Virus record (IMG/VR): IMGVR_UViG_3300042302_000730
Span: 16,742-80,741 of that record
From: a virus
Length of the DNA stretch: 64,000 bases
Direction: 5' to 3' (one strand)
Both the position numbers and the translations under genes were made by a program. The notes below the pieces were generated by a model. That model was not told the DNA's origin. It did not search any database and saw only the letters and a list, made by a program, of their open reading frames with translations. Of this stretch, positions 19,820 through 28,160 are shown in pieces (within the stretch, counting starts at the first letter, position 1; each line of letters begins with the position of its first letter).

Positions 19820-20542
19820 ATGGCAATAAGTAAAAACGTGCCAACGCCATTTGCAACAAAAGATGCATATATTGAAAAAGTTATAGAAGCGCAACAAAAC
19901 ATAACCCCAGAAACTTTTCCCACACCTCAAACATATGTTCCAATTCAAGGTCCACAAGGACCCCAAGGTTTACCAGGACTAGAAGGCGCACAAGGCCCTA
20001 AAGGCGACCCTGGACTTACAGGGCCTCCAGGTGCAAAAGGAAAAGAAGGAAAGCCTGGTAAAGACGGAATATCTTTATCTGGACAACAACCAGGTTGGGC
20101 AAAATATTATAATTCGCAAACACAAAAAATAAATTTAGGAATAACCGAAGGAGATAAAGGTTGGGTAACTCTTAATTTTAAAAGAAAGTTAAGTAATGAA
20201 GAGTTTTTGCCCAAAGACAACGAACGGCTATGGATTGACGAAGCACAAGGGTTTAATTTCTTAGGCCTTAAGGTAGGAACAAAAATACAGATTTCTTACA
20301 GTATTCAATTATCAACTTACTCTGCAAACACTGACGTTTGGGTAAGAACGCTTTTTACAAAAAATAACACAGAGCATGTAAATTTTGTGGGATCTTTAAA
20401 ATATCAAAATACTTATGATTTTGTTATAGATCAAACCTTGTATATAGAAGATGCATCTTTTAAAGGCATAGCAAAGCCACAAATAAGGACTGACTTCCCC
20501 TCAGATATGATTTTAAAAAGCATGACTATTTCTATCTGTTAA
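19820..20542 (+). CDS. Collagen-like tail fibre protein
   Basis: 240 residues. Residues about 42-88 are uninterrupted Gly-X-Y triplets ([35 protein letters not shown]), predicted to form a trimeric collagen helix. Several lysines sit in the Y position before Gly. The 150-residue C-terminal domain is beta-rich, a likely receptor-binding head. An N-terminal helix may attach to the virion. It lies in a region with 2OG oxygenases and a GT25-type glycosyltransferase (see findings). Confidence 0.75.
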   Translation: MAISKNVPTPFATKDAYIEKVIEAQQNITPETFPTPQTYVPIQGPQGPQGLPGLEGAQGPKGDPGLTGPPGAKGKEGKPGKDGISLSGQQPGWAKYYNSQTQKINLGITEGDKGWVTLNFKRKLSNEEFLPKDNERLWIDEAQGFNFLGLKVGTKIQISYSIQLSTYSANTDVWVRTLFTKNNTEHVNFVGSLKYQNTYDFVIDQTLYIEDASFKGIAKPQIRTDFPSDMILKSMTISIC

Positions 20543-20551
20543 TGGTATAAT
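20543..20551 (+). promoter_or_regulatory. Extended -10 promoter for tRNA-Arg
   Basis: TGGTATAAT, 16 nt before the 5' end of the tRNA. It overlaps the end of the collagen-like gene. Confidence 0.6.
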
Positions 20552-20567
20552 GATAACGCTTTAAAAA

Positions 20568-20638
20568 TTTGAGTTCGTCTAATGGTCGGACCCCAGGTTC
20601 CGAACCTGACAATGAAGGTCCGATTCCTTCACTCAAAG
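20568..20638 (+). tRNA. tRNA-Arg (CCG)
   Basis: 71 nt. Acceptor TTTGAGT/ACTCAAA, D arm GTCT-AATGGTC-GGAC, anticodon stem CCAGG/CCTGA (outer pair mismatched), loop TTCCGAA giving anticodon CCG, T arm GAAGG-TCCGATT-CCTTC, discriminator G, no CCA. The A/U-rich acceptor base pairs at 1-72 are odd for arginine, so identity could differ from the anticodon prediction. Confidence 0.8.
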
Positions 20639-20661
20639 ATTAAAGCACAAGGAGACAAAAA

Positions 20662-21024
20662 ATGGCATTTCCAGGAACATATAACTTTAACTACTACCGT
20701 GGAGACACACACCAATTTGTTCTTTCTCCAAAAAATTCTGATGGAACAGTTTTTGCATTAGATAGTTATGCTCCAGCAGGAGTAAACAGTGCAATTTATA
20801 CAATTGCTACGGCTCGAGGAGTTGCAGGAACAAAAACCTCTGCACAGGCGGTAATTAATACAACTAACGATACTGTTGTTTGCACTATCTTGCCAGCAGT
20901 TGGAAGAACTCTTGCTGCAGGAACCTACGTGTATGATATCCAGATAAATTCTAGTTCTACGAATATCATTACATTGCTTACTGGAAACATTACAATAACC
21001 GATGACGTTACTGGAGCAATTTAA
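20662..21024 (+). CDS. RGDT-type virion protein, 120 aa
   Basis: MAFPGTYNFNYYRGDTHQFV, beta-rich; second member of the RGDT family (19331, 26077). AAGGAG lies 7 nt upstream. The last A of TAA starts the next gene. Likely baseplate or fibre component. Confidence 0.6.
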   Translation: MAFPGTYNFNYYRGDTHQFVLSPKNSDGTVFALDSYAPAGVNSAIYTIATARGVAGTKTSAQAVINTTNDTVVCTILPAVGRTLAAGTYVYDIQINSSSTNIITLLTGNITITDDVTGAI

Positions 21025-21617
21025 TGTCAGTAGAAGTTTTAGTTAATACTGACGACATTACAGTTTTAGGACCTCCAGCAGAAGTTAAAGTTCAATTAGA
21101 CATTGGCGCCACTGGAAATCGTGGCAGTCAGGTGTTTGTAGGAACTGGGAATCCAAATGCAATTACAATAGGCCAAACTCCAATTTTAAACGATTTATAT
21201 ATTAATAATGCTCCAGGAAACGAATACTCATATCTATATCAATACATCTCTAGTCTTGGAACTAATACTTGGGTCCCAATTTTAAAAGTTAACCCAACTA
21301 TTTATTCAGCAAATCATCTTGTCTCTAACTGGACATCCGGCAGCGCAAACATAACAATTCCAATTGCAAATATTGTTCAAATAACTGGAACTCCATTAAC
21401 AGAAGAAAATTTTTCAATTAAGTTTTCAGTAGGACACTCTAACCCTGTTGCAGCCTCAATATCTTCTGTTGCGATAACTGGCTCTAGCAATGAAAACTTA
21501 GTAATAACTCTTAAAGCAGCCGAACTAACTTCTGGAACTTGGCAAAACCTATCAGCCCCAGTTACGGTACACACTTTAATTACAGTTATTTTAGAGCCAA
21601 TTTCAGAGGAATCGTGA
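21024..21617 (+). CDS. Fibre-like virion protein, 197 aa
   Basis: The N-terminal region is followed by a short GATGNRGSQVFVGTGNPN segment, which is commonly found where collagen-like phage fibres begin; here the triplets are vestigial. The C-terminal part is beta-rich. Its stop codon TGA forms the TGN of the next promoter. Confidence 0.55.
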   Translation: MSVEVLVNTDDITVLGPPAEVKVQLDIGATGNRGSQVFVGTGNPNAITIGQTPILNDLYINNAPGNEYSYLYQYISSLGTNTWVPILKVNPTIYSANHLVSNWTSGSANITIPIANIVQITGTPLTEENFSIKFSVGHSNPVAASISSVAITGSSNENLVITLKAAELTSGTWQNLSAPVTVHTLITVILEPISEES

Positions 21618-21623
21618 TATAAT
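21615..21623 (+). promoter_or_regulatory. Extended -10 overlapping a stop codon
   Basis: TGATATAAT, whose TGA is the stop of the preceding gene; 18 nt before ATG 21642. Confidence 0.5.
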
Positions 21624-21641
21624 AAATGAAGGCGGTGAACT

Positions 21642-22085
21642 ATGGCTTCTGAAAATATTGGAAATTTGTACCCAAGCAAAATTCCTGGGTATGACGATGC
21701 TGCTGACATACAAGCAGCACTAAGACTATATCATTACGGATCAACAACTTACGATGTTAACAATACAGATACTGCTCAACTATTAAATCCATCATTAGCA
21801 TATACAATTAATGACTTACAAGAACAAATTGCAGATAATTTAAACAATCCCGCTGCTGCTGCAGAAGTCCAAAACACAGAGCCAACCTCTCCAGTAGATG
21901 GATTTTTGTGGGTAAACACTGCAACCTCTGTAACAGGAAGTCCTTTATCAGCAACATCAGTTTATCAAAACACAACCCCAGCATCCGGACTTGTTGATGG
22001 TTTATTGTGGGTAAAAAAAGGAACATCCCCGTTAGAGATGTATGTTTATGATTCTAACACTACCGCTTTTATTCAGGTGATCTAA
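21642..22085 (+). CDS. Fibre-like virion protein, 147 aa
   Basis: ENIGNLYPSKIPGYDDAADI and two repeats of a P-x-x-G-L/F-LWV unit (SPVDGFLWVNTAT; SGLVDGLLWVKKGT), seen in phage fibre shafts. The next gene overlaps by 1 nt. Role in adsorption inferred from context. Confidence 0.55.
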   Translation: MASENIGNLYPSKIPGYDDAADIQAALRLYHYGSTTYDVNNTDTAQLLNPSLAYTINDLQEQIADNLNNPAAAAEVQNTEPTSPVDGFLWVNTATSVTGSPLSATSVYQNTTPASGLVDGLLWVKKGTSPLEMYVYDSNTTAFIQVI

Positions 22086-22705
22086 TGGCAACATTTAATT
22101 CAACACCAAGGCCAGGATATGTTTATGATGAAGCCACCGACCAGTGGTATGAACTTGCAGGTAAAGTAAACACTGCAGCAGCATACACTTGGACTGCAGG
22201 GCAAACATTTGATTCAACTGTATCTTTAAACTCTACCGTAATTGCAAAAAATGTTAATATATTCTTAAACCCAGCAGCAGCATTAGCAGCAATTCCAACA
22301 CCAATTTACGGAACTATTATATTTTTAAAACAAAATGCTGGCGGAAGTGTTATAAATGATTTACAGGTTTATGATGGAACAAATTGGTTATCAATCGTAG
22401 ATCCTTTATACACATTTAATCAACAATCATCTTCTTACACTCTTGTTATTTCAGATTCTTTTAAAATGATAGAAATGTCTGCTGGAGGAACATTAACGGT
22501 CCCACTTGACTCTAGTGTTGACTTTCCAATTGGAACTGCTATTGATATTTTACAAACTTCTTCTTCTCAAGTTACACTTGCAGGAGCATCGGGAGTTACA
22601 GTAAATGCTACCCCAGGTCTAAAAATTAGAGCACAGTGGTCTAGCGTAACTCTAGTAAAACGTGCAGCAAATACTTGGGTTGCTATGGGAGATTTGGTTG
22701 CATAA
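22085..22705 (+). CDS. Fibre-like virion protein, 206 aa
   Basis: N-terminal RPGYVYDEATDQWYELAG, then a beta-helix-like middle, and a C-terminal domain (about 115-206: VNATPGLKIRAQWSSVTLVK) that is nearly the same as the C-terminus of gene 31192 (VNATPGLKLRTRWSSATLFK). It is probably a shared tip or receptor-binding domain. TAATG overlap with the next gene. Confidence 0.6.
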   Translation: MATFNSTPRPGYVYDEATDQWYELAGKVNTAAAYTWTAGQTFDSTVSLNSTVIAKNVNIFLNPAAALAAIPTPIYGTIIFLKQNAGGSVINDLQVYDGTNWLSIVDPLYTFNQQSSSYTLVISDSFKMIEMSAGGTLTVPLDSSVDFPIGTAIDILQTSSSQVTLAGASGVTVNATPGLKIRAQWSSVTLVKRAANTWVAMGDLVA

Positions 22706-23649
22706 TGGCAAAAAATATCGGACGTGGAAATAAAGGATCACGAAAAAACTCAATACCAAACGTAGTTGGAGTTGCAAAAACTACTGCAGAAACAAATTTA
22801 ACTAACGCTGGCTTTGTTTATAACACAACAAACGAAAACACAGGAGATGCTGGGCTAAATAACACAATTAAATCTCAAAGCATTGTGGCAGGAGAAGTTC
22901 AGGCTGTTGGTACTAATGTAAATTTAGTAAATTATACTTTTAGTTTTACTCCATTCGGAGCATTTGGTTTTACTCCTTTTGGTTTCACCCCAGTTGTTGC
23001 TTTTGGTTTTACCCCAGTTGTTTCTTTTGGTTTTACTCCTTTTGGTTTCACCCCAGTTGTTTCTTTTGGTTTTACCCCATTTGGTTTTACCCCATTTGGC
23101 TTTACTCCAGTTTTTTCTTTTGCACCAAATCCTGGGCCTTTTAGTTTTACGCCACCAAACTGCATAGATGAAAACACTTTAATTAGCACACCTAATGGCC
23201 CAATTGCAGCCAAAGACCTAAAAGTTGATGATGAAATTGACAGCGTTAATTTATTAGAAATTCCACAAAGCGATATTACAGGGCAATATGATTTTGATTA
23301 TGTAGGAATGATTTCAAAAACTCTTACACCATTAAACAAAACAACCACACGCATTGTTGCTATAGAGCCTTTTGCAAAAAACGAAGTAATATATTTTAAT
23401 GATGATTTAGAAAAATTATTTTCAATTAGTCAGCCAATGTTTACAAAATCAAATGACTTTTATCAAGTAGTTCCAACAGGGGCTCTACAGGTCGGAGATT
23501 ATTTGATACAAGTAAATGAAGATGGAAGTTTTACAGAAGTTTTAATTGAAACTATAACTCCATTAATAAAAGACACAACTGTTTATCAATTTAGTTGTGA
23601 GCCAGCAGATTGGTTTATTGCGGGTAATTATTTAGTGCATAATAAGTAG
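22705..23649 (+). CDS. PASTA + FGFTP-repeat protein with C-terminal Hint domain
   Basis: 314 residues from ATG 22705 (TAATG overlap; a longer frame to 22675 is less likely). Order: basic N-terminus; PASTA-like domain (about 15-77, NVVGVAKTTAETNLTNAGF); aromatic FGFTPFG/FGFTPVV repeats (about 79-140); Hint domain starting at C153 (CIDENTLISTPNGPIAAKDL...VDDEI) and ending WFIAGNYLVHNK, with H312-N313 as last residues before K314. This is the intein/hedgehog autoprocessing fold with its N-terminal Cys and C-terminal HN, but no residue pair for splicing, like bacterial intein-like domains. Likely a surface-exposed adhesin that self-cleaves or forms a crosslink; inferred. Confidence 0.7.
   Translation: MAKNIGRGNKGSRKNSIPNVVGVAKTTAETNLTNAGFVYNTTNENTGDAGLNNTIKSQSIVAGEVQAVGTNVNLVNYTFSFTPFGAFGFTPFGFTPVVAFGFTPVVSFGFTPFGFTPVVSFGFTPFGFTPFGFTPVFSFAPNPGPFSFTPPNCIDENTLISTPNGPIAAKDLKVDDEIDSVNLLEIPQSDITGQYDFDYVGMISKTLTPLNKTTTRIVAIEPFAKNEVIYFNDDLEKLFSISQPMFTKSNDFYQVVPTGALQVGDYLIQVNEDGSFTEVLIETITPLIKDTTVYQFSCEPADWFIAGNYLVHNK
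22938..23130 (+). repeat. In-frame FGFTP repeat array
   Basis: About ten units of FGFTP(F/VV) encoded by near-identical 12-27 nt tandem repeats. The minus-strand and other-frame open readings here are shadows of the repeat. Confidence 0.8.
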
Positions 23650-23654
23650 GCCTT

Positions 23655-24266
23655 ATGGGATTCCCAATTGGAACAAAAGTATATCTTGAGGATAAAACTT
23701 TAAAAAACATTGAAGATTTACAGTTTGGTGATAAAATTTTATCTATTAAAACAAAAGATTCAGAAATTTTAACTCATTCAGAATTTTATCATCGATACAT
23801 AAAATTAAATAACAAAAGAGAAGGATTTTTTATTCAAACAGGAGATACTGTTTTGTGTTCTGCAACAGTATATTCTGTTTTTGTTCATAAAAATTTTGGA
23901 AATTTTAAAAGTTTAAACAACAATATATTGTCAGGAATAGATCCAATATTAATACAGAAAGATTTAGAGGTAGATCACATGTATTTAAAAAATGCAGATA
24001 GTATTATTGGTAAAATGATATCTAGTGAAAATGAAGAAAACTATTTTATTCAATCTTTAGATTCTAAGCCTTTTAATCTAAATGTAGAAACTTTAGATGA
24101 CAATATTTTTGTTAACCCAGATCAACCATTTTTAAAAACAAAAATTGAAGATTTTGAATCAAAAATTTCTAACCAAATTTCAGTTTCTTTAGTACTTTTA
24201 GATAATTACTTTTTTTTAACCGAAAACTTTATATGTCTTAGTCATTTAATAATGGAAGAAAATTAA
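23655..24266 (+). CDS. Degenerate Hint-like protein, 203 aa
   Basis: MGFPIGTKVYLEDKTLKNIE...LQFGDKILSI follows the Hint N-terminal pattern (C..GT.V...G...I.DL..GD.V) but the nucleophilic Cys is absent and replaced by Gly-Phe-Pro. No terminal HN. It starts 5 nt after the Hint protein at 22705. Probably a non-catalytic relative or partner. Confidence 0.5.
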   Translation: MGFPIGTKVYLEDKTLKNIEDLQFGDKILSIKTKDSEILTHSEFYHRYIKLNNKREGFFIQTGDTVLCSATVYSVFVHKNFGNFKSLNNNILSGIDPILIQKDLEVDHMYLKNADSIIGKMISSENEENYFIQSLDSKPFNLNVETLDDNIFVNPDQPFLKTKIEDFESKISNQISVSLVLLDNYFFLTENFICLSHLIMEEN

Positions 24267-24268
24267 TT

Positions 24269-24892
24269 ATGAATAAAACTTTTTTAGATAACTTTGTTAT
24301 CCTTTATTCTGAGAATAAAAATAAAAATTTTATAGAATTGTTACAGACAGTAAACAATGAGCCATCAACAAAAAATGTATGGAGCATTTCTTCTTTAAAA
24401 AATATTAGAGATACTGATCATATTGTCAATCAAAAAGTTATTAACTTGCCAAGCGAAGATAATTTTTTATTGGTTCCTAATTTAGTAATTTCAGAAATTA
24501 ACTTAGTGGCAAACAATTTAGGGCAATCTATTAAAAAAAGTAATTTAAAATCTGAATTAATTGACTATGCCTTTCCCTTTCTGTATGATTATATAAAAGA
24601 ATACGAACTGTCAATAAAAAAAATAAAAAATTTTACAATTTACGAACAAATTGAAAGTTCTGATTTTCACGATGATTTAGATAGAGATGGACAAAAACAT
24701 TTTTATACAATTGTTATAGCATTAAACGACAACTATGCTGGTGGTGAATTTCAATTTGAAAATAGAGTTGGCAACGAAATTATAAGTTTATCTGCAGGAG
24801 ATGTTTTGATATATCCAGCAAACAAAAACTATAGACACAGAGAACTTAGAGTTACTTCTGGAACAAAATATACGGCTATTGCCTATTTTTAA
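24269..24892 (+). CDS. 2OG-Fe(II) oxygenase (prolyl-4-hydroxylase-like)
   Basis: 207 residues. DFHDDLDRDG holds H134 and D136, YPANKNYRHR the distal H190, and SGTKYTAIAYF K200 in the 2OG-carboxylate position; GGEFQFEN is a classic family strand. This is the best dioxygenase match in the window. Directly downstream of the Hint genes and 4 kb from the collagen-like fibre. It could hydroxylate Pro or Lys in virion proteins, by analogy; substrate unproven. Confidence 0.8.
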   Translation: MNKTFLDNFVILYSENKNKNFIELLQTVNNEPSTKNVWSISSLKNIRDTDHIVNQKVINLPSEDNFLLVPNLVISEINLVANNLGQSIKKSNLKSELIDYAFPFLYDYIKEYELSIKKIKNFTIYEQIESSDFHDDLDRDGQKHFYTIVIALNDNYAGGEFQFENRVGNEIISLSAGDVLIYPANKNYRHRELRVTSGTKYTAIAYF

Positions 24893-25419
24893 TTAATTGT
24901 CGGATATTTAGTTAAAAATTCTTTAATTCTTTGTCCCTCAAGATAAGTCCAAGATGACCAATCTTTTCCGCCTTTTGTCATGTAGAAAGCAATCTCTGCA
25001 TTGGTTACTGGATTAAAAAGATCAGAGACCGAGTTAAGATTAAATTTTTCTAGTCTATCCTCCATTAATCTTCCATTCATATTAATCTGAAATATTCCAA
25101 ACGAGTGGTCGCCAGTGTCCTTGTTGCCGTTAAAGGCCAGAGGCCTGCCATTGCTTTCTTTTTTAGCAACTGCCCATGCCATTTTTAAACCTTGTCCGTC
25201 AAAGCCAACCGCTTTCAATAAAACCTTTAACTCTTTATCTGACAGGGTTGTAACGTTAGAATATTTTGCTTTTATTGCGGACGGAGTCCCCGACTCAACT
25301 TTTTCATTTGCAGTTTCTATAGGTACAATTTCTTCTAGATTTGCGTTAGCCCCAGTTAAACCAACTACGGCAGCAATAAAACTTCCGGCAATTCCAGTAA
25401 TAAAATCTTCTTTATTCAT
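24889..25419 (-). CDS. Lysozyme-like endolysin (transglycosylase fold)
   Basis: 176 residues. A hydrophobic N-terminal segment (ITGIAGSFIAAVVGLTGANA, 7-26) looks like a signal or membrane anchor. The catalytic domain (about 75-176) has AWAVAKKESNGRPLAFN, with Glu in the KKESNG position, GDHSFGIFQINMNGR, and the final SSWTY segment, as in SLT/lysozyme-like enzymes that cut glycan strands. AGGAGG lies 4 nt upstream. It is the only leftward gene in the 19-64 kb block and overlaps the 2OG gene by 4 nt. Endolysin is the likely role, virion lysin the alternative. Confidence 0.8.
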   Translation of the reverse strand: MNKEDFITGIAGSFIAAVVGLTGANANLEEIVPIETANEKVESGTPSAIKAKYSNVTTLSDKELKVLLKAVGFDGQGLKMAWAVAKKESNGRPLAFNGNKDTGDHSFGIFQINMNGRLMEDRLEKFNLNSVSDLFNPVTNAEIAFYMTKGGKDWSSWTYLEGQRIKEFLTKYPTIN

Positions 25420-25441
25420 AGATCCTCCTATAAGTAAAATA

Positions 25442-25455
25442 ACACCTTTCGGTGT
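25442..25455 (-). other. Leader hairpin of the endolysin gene
   Basis: ACACC-GAAA-GGTGT (GNRA-type loop) followed by TATTTT in the untranslated leader between promoter 25466-25474 and the SD. It may act as an attenuator or a stability element. Confidence 0.4.
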
Positions 25456-25465
25456 CAATACCTTA

Positions 25466-25474
25466 ATTATATCA
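25466..25474 (-). promoter_or_regulatory. Extended -10 promoter of the endolysin gene
   Basis: Minus-strand TGATATAAT, 46 nt before ATG 25419. Confidence 0.55.
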
Positions 25475-25511
25475 ACCCCAAATCAATTTTGTCAACTACC
25501 AATGCTTTTAG

Positions 25512-25520
25512 TGGTATAAT
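25512..25520 (+). promoter_or_regulatory. Extended -10 promoter
   Basis: TGGTATAAT, 9 nt before ATG 25530. No SD. Confidence 0.55.
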
Positions 25521-25529
25521 AATAAAATT

Positions 25530-26060
25530 ATGGCATCAGGTTCAACAAATCCGCAATTAATACCATATCCGTTAGCAGATGATCCTGTAAACGTTCATTC
25601 TGACATGCAAGAAATGGCAGAAAAGGTAAATGATATATTAACTGCCCTACAAGTCCCTTATTTATCTCTTGATGTAAAAAATATAAGCGGGGCAACATTA
25701 ATAAAAGGAACTCCTGTATACATAACTGGATACTCTAGTGGCAGAGCAACTATCGATAAATGTGAGTCTGATGATATTAATACATTCCCATGTGTTGGTT
25801 TGGTCAAGGCTCAAATATTAGATGGACAAGAAGGTGTTGTAGTAACGGTTGGAGTTTTAGATGACATTAATACTTCTACATATTCTAATGGAGATAAGTT
25901 ATATATAGGGGCTTCTGGTGGGCTAGTCAATGCCCGACCAACAAATGGCTCTGGTGTTATTGGTGTTGTTTCATATTCACATGCAACAAGTGGAAAAATA
26001 TTAGTTTCGCCAATTAAGGGAGGAAATGCCACCTGGGGTGCTGTTAAAAACGGACTTTAA
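25530..26060 (+). CDS. Virion decoration-like protein, 176 aa
   Basis: A short helical N-terminus, then repeating beta motifs (LSLDVKNISGATLIKGTPVY; GLVKAQILDGQEGVVVTVGV; GDKLYIGASGGL) like capsid decoration or fibre-tip folds. No firm family. Own promoter and no neighbour coupling. Confidence 0.5.
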   Translation: MASGSTNPQLIPYPLADDPVNVHSDMQEMAEKVNDILTALQVPYLSLDVKNISGATLIKGTPVYITGYSSGRATIDKCESDDINTFPCVGLVKAQILDGQEGVVVTVGVLDDINTSTYSNGDKLYIGASGGLVNARPTNGSGVIGVVSYSHATSGKILVSPIKGGNATWGAVKNGL

Positions 26061-26061
26061 G

Positions 26062-26070
26062 TGTTATAAT
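26062..26070 (+). promoter_or_regulatory. Leaderless extended -10 promoter
   Basis: TGTTATAAT exactly 6 nt before ATG 26077. Confidence 0.65.
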
Positions 26071-26076
26071 TAAATC

Positions 26077-26487
26077 ATGGCAACAACAAGAAGCAGTAGC
26101 GGTCAATATGAAGTTGGGAACAAACCTCCAACAGTAACTTGGACAGTAGTTCGTGGAGACACATCTGCGTTTCGTGTTTACGTAACCGATGACGCCAAAG
26201 AGCCATTAAATATTCCAGATTGGACAATTACAATGAAAATTAAACGTCCAACTCTTGCACAAAATAAAGGTGTCATTACAGATGATGCAACTACAATTAT
26301 GGCATTAACACCAATTCATGATGCAGATGATGGCGATGGCGAATTTACAGTTTCTCTAGAGGCATCAGAATCAGTATCTCTTCAAACAGGAGACATCTTC
26401 GACATACAACTTTCTTCTGCTGGTAATCTTCAGGTCTGGACAGTTGCCCAGGGTAGTATGGTTATCCTAGAAGACGTAACAGATTAA
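26077..26487 (+). CDS. RGDT-type virion protein, 136 aa
   Basis: TVTWTVVRGDTSAFRVYV (about 19-36), then beta-rich. Third member of the RGDT family. Its TAA overlaps the start of the next small gene, as at 19717. Confidence 0.6.
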   Translation: MATTRSSSGQYEVGNKPPTVTWTVVRGDTSAFRVYVTDDAKEPLNIPDWTITMKIKRPTLAQNKGVITDDATTIMALTPIHDADDGDGEFTVSLEASESVSLQTGDIFDIQLSSAGNLQVWTVAQGSMVILEDVTD

Positions 26488-26711
26488 TGGCAAAAGCAGT
26501 CCTGTCCAACAAGGGCGCCAATAAAACAAAAAGTATAACTTTAGAAAATTATTCAATTACAAAGATTGTTCCAGAAACAAGAGTTGTAAAAATTAATGAT
26601 GTTTTACCGTTTCGCATAAAGTTTATTAACATTGGGATTGAGGGGTATAGTTCTACTAACCCCCCTCCAATTCCACTGCAAGTAATTGGATACAGTAACT
26701 ACATTTTATAG
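26487..26711 (+). CDS. Small virion-associated protein, 74 aa
   Basis: MAKAVLSNKGANKTKSITLE; beta-rich with a proline-rich end (NPPPIPLQV). TAATG-coupled to the RGDT protein. Counterpart of the 32-aa gene at 19717 by position. Confidence 0.5.
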   Translation: MAKAVLSNKGANKTKSITLENYSITKIVPETRVVKINDVLPFRIKFINIGIEGYSSTNPPPIPLQVIGYSNYIL

Positions 26712-26722
26712 ATAGGAGAATT

Positions 26723-27436
26723 ATGGCTCATATTACGTTAGCCACACCAATGTATGGTGGTGTCTGTAGTGGTGCTTTTATGAAAAGTGTTTTACAATTG
26801 GCTCAGGCAGTTTCTAATTCAGGGCACCAACTTAATTTTATTGATCTTTCTAATGAATCTTTAATTACTAGAGCAAGAAATACTTTGACAGAAATGTTTT
26901 TAAGAAGTATGAGCGATTATCTTTTATTTATAGATGCGGATCAAGGGTTTGACGCACAGGCTGTCGTAAGAATGATAGATGAAAATGTAGACCTTATTGG
27001 CGCAGCAGTACCAATGAAGGCCATTAATTGGGCAAGAGTTAAAAAGGCCGTTCTAGATGGTAAAGAAAACTTAGATGAGCACACTGCAATATTTAATGTA
27101 AATATGAACAAAGAACAAAGAAAAATGTTAAAAGAAAATCCAAATACCATAGCAGAGGTTGATTACATGGGCACTGGCTTAATGCTAATATCCAGGAATG
27201 TTTTTGAAACAATTAAAAAAGACATTAAACAATATAGGTGCGATCAACCACAGATTGGTAGCATTGTTTTTGGAGACCCAATATATGATTTTTGGCAAAC
27301 AACAATTGATGACGAAAGCGAAAGACTGCTATCTGAAGATTATCAATTTTGTAAACTATGGAAAGAAAGTGGTGGAAAAATTTATCTTGCGCCATACGTG
27401 AGGGTGTCCCATGCTGGAACATACTGGTTTAAATAA
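26723..27436 (+). CDS. GT2-like glycosyltransferase
   Basis: 237 residues. ITLATPMYGGVCSGAFMKS at the N-terminus, LITRARNTLTEMFL, then YLLFIDADQGF with D71-x-D73, the nucleotide-sugar metal motif of GT-A folds; VDYMGTGLMLISRNVFE is the typical acceptor-side segment. TAGGAG lies 4 nt upstream. It overlaps the next glycosyltransferase by 26 nt, suggesting the two work in sequence on a virion or cell glycan. Confidence 0.7.
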   Translation: MAHITLATPMYGGVCSGAFMKSVLQLAQAVSNSGHQLNFIDLSNESLITRARNTLTEMFLRSMSDYLLFIDADQGFDAQAVVRMIDENVDLIGAAVPMKAINWARVKKAVLDGKENLDEHTAIFNVNMNKEQRKMLKENPNTIAEVDYMGTGLMLISRNVFETIKKDIKQYRCDQPQIGSIVFGDPIYDFWQTTIDDESERLLSEDYQFCKLWKESGGKIYLAPYVRVSHAGTYWFK

Positions 27437-28160
27437 ATTAAAGGGGTTCTCCCCAATATATGTGATTAATCTTGAGTCTAAGACAGACAGGCTAGACTAT
27501 ATAAAAAATCATTTTGAAAAGTATGAAATAAAAGATTATAAAATTATTACAGCCTATGATGGTGACACTTTTGATTTTGATAAAATTGTTTTTGAAAAAG
27601 ATAAACTTCAGTTGGCAAAAAATGAATTAGGGGCAACTATCTCGCATCTTGAAACAATCAAACATTGGCTAGAGACTTCAGATTCTGAATATGCAATTAT
27701 TACTGAAGACGATTTAAGTTTAGAGACTGTAGATTTTTGGAATTTTGAATTTTCTAATTTTGTAGAATCAATAAAAAAACCATACGACATGTTACAACTT
27801 TGCATTATTCATAACTATAGGGTCAATCCATCCTTACATATGAAAGAAAAAAGAGACTGGTCTGCAGCATGCTATTTAATTAAAAGAAATAGGGCAGAAG
27901 CCTTATTAAAGAAATATTTTATTGATGGAAAATATGTTTTGCCAAGTTCACGAGCAGCATTAGCAGATATTTTGATATACGAAGGTTGCAAAACCTTATC
28001 TATTCCACTTTTTACTTACACAATGGATTATGGCTCTTCAATTAATTTGGAGTTTGATAAGACCGCAGAAGAAACTGGCAAGTTCTCTATTCACACAACA
28101 TCAAAAGAACAAACCTTGGACTATTGGAGAAACCATGAAATACCCAAACTGGTTTTCTAG
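27411..28160 (+). CDS. GT25-family glycosyltransferase-like protein
   Basis: 249 residues. PIYVINLESKTDRLDYIKNH (about 15-34), ELGATISHLETIKHWLE (about 72-88) and YAIITEDDLSLE (about 94-105) match glycosyltransferase family 25. The family includes LPS galactosyltransferases and the collagen hydroxylysine galactosyltransferases. The catalytic acidic EDD is present. It lies between the GT2-like and methyltransferase genes in a three-gene overlapping unit (26723-28698). Given the collagen-like fibre in the same region, glycosylation of hydroxylysine is a testable option. Confidence 0.75.
   Translation: MLEHTGLNKLKGFSPIYVINLESKTDRLDYIKNHFEKYEIKDYKIITAYDGDTFDFDKIVFEKDKLQLAKNELGATISHLETIKHWLETSDSEYAIITEDDLSLETVDFWNFEFSNFVESIKKPYDMLQLCIIHNYRVNPSLHMKEKRDWSAACYLIKRNRAEALLKKYFIDGKYVLPSSRAALADILIYEGCKTLSIPLFTYTMDYGSSINLEFDKTAEETGKFSIHTTSKEQTLDYWRNHEIPKLVF

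Noticed and set aside
22964-23213. Leu-rich plus-strand and Gly/Val/Lys-rich minus-strand frames at the FGFTP repeat
   Set aside because: Other-frame readings of the repeat; no start signals.
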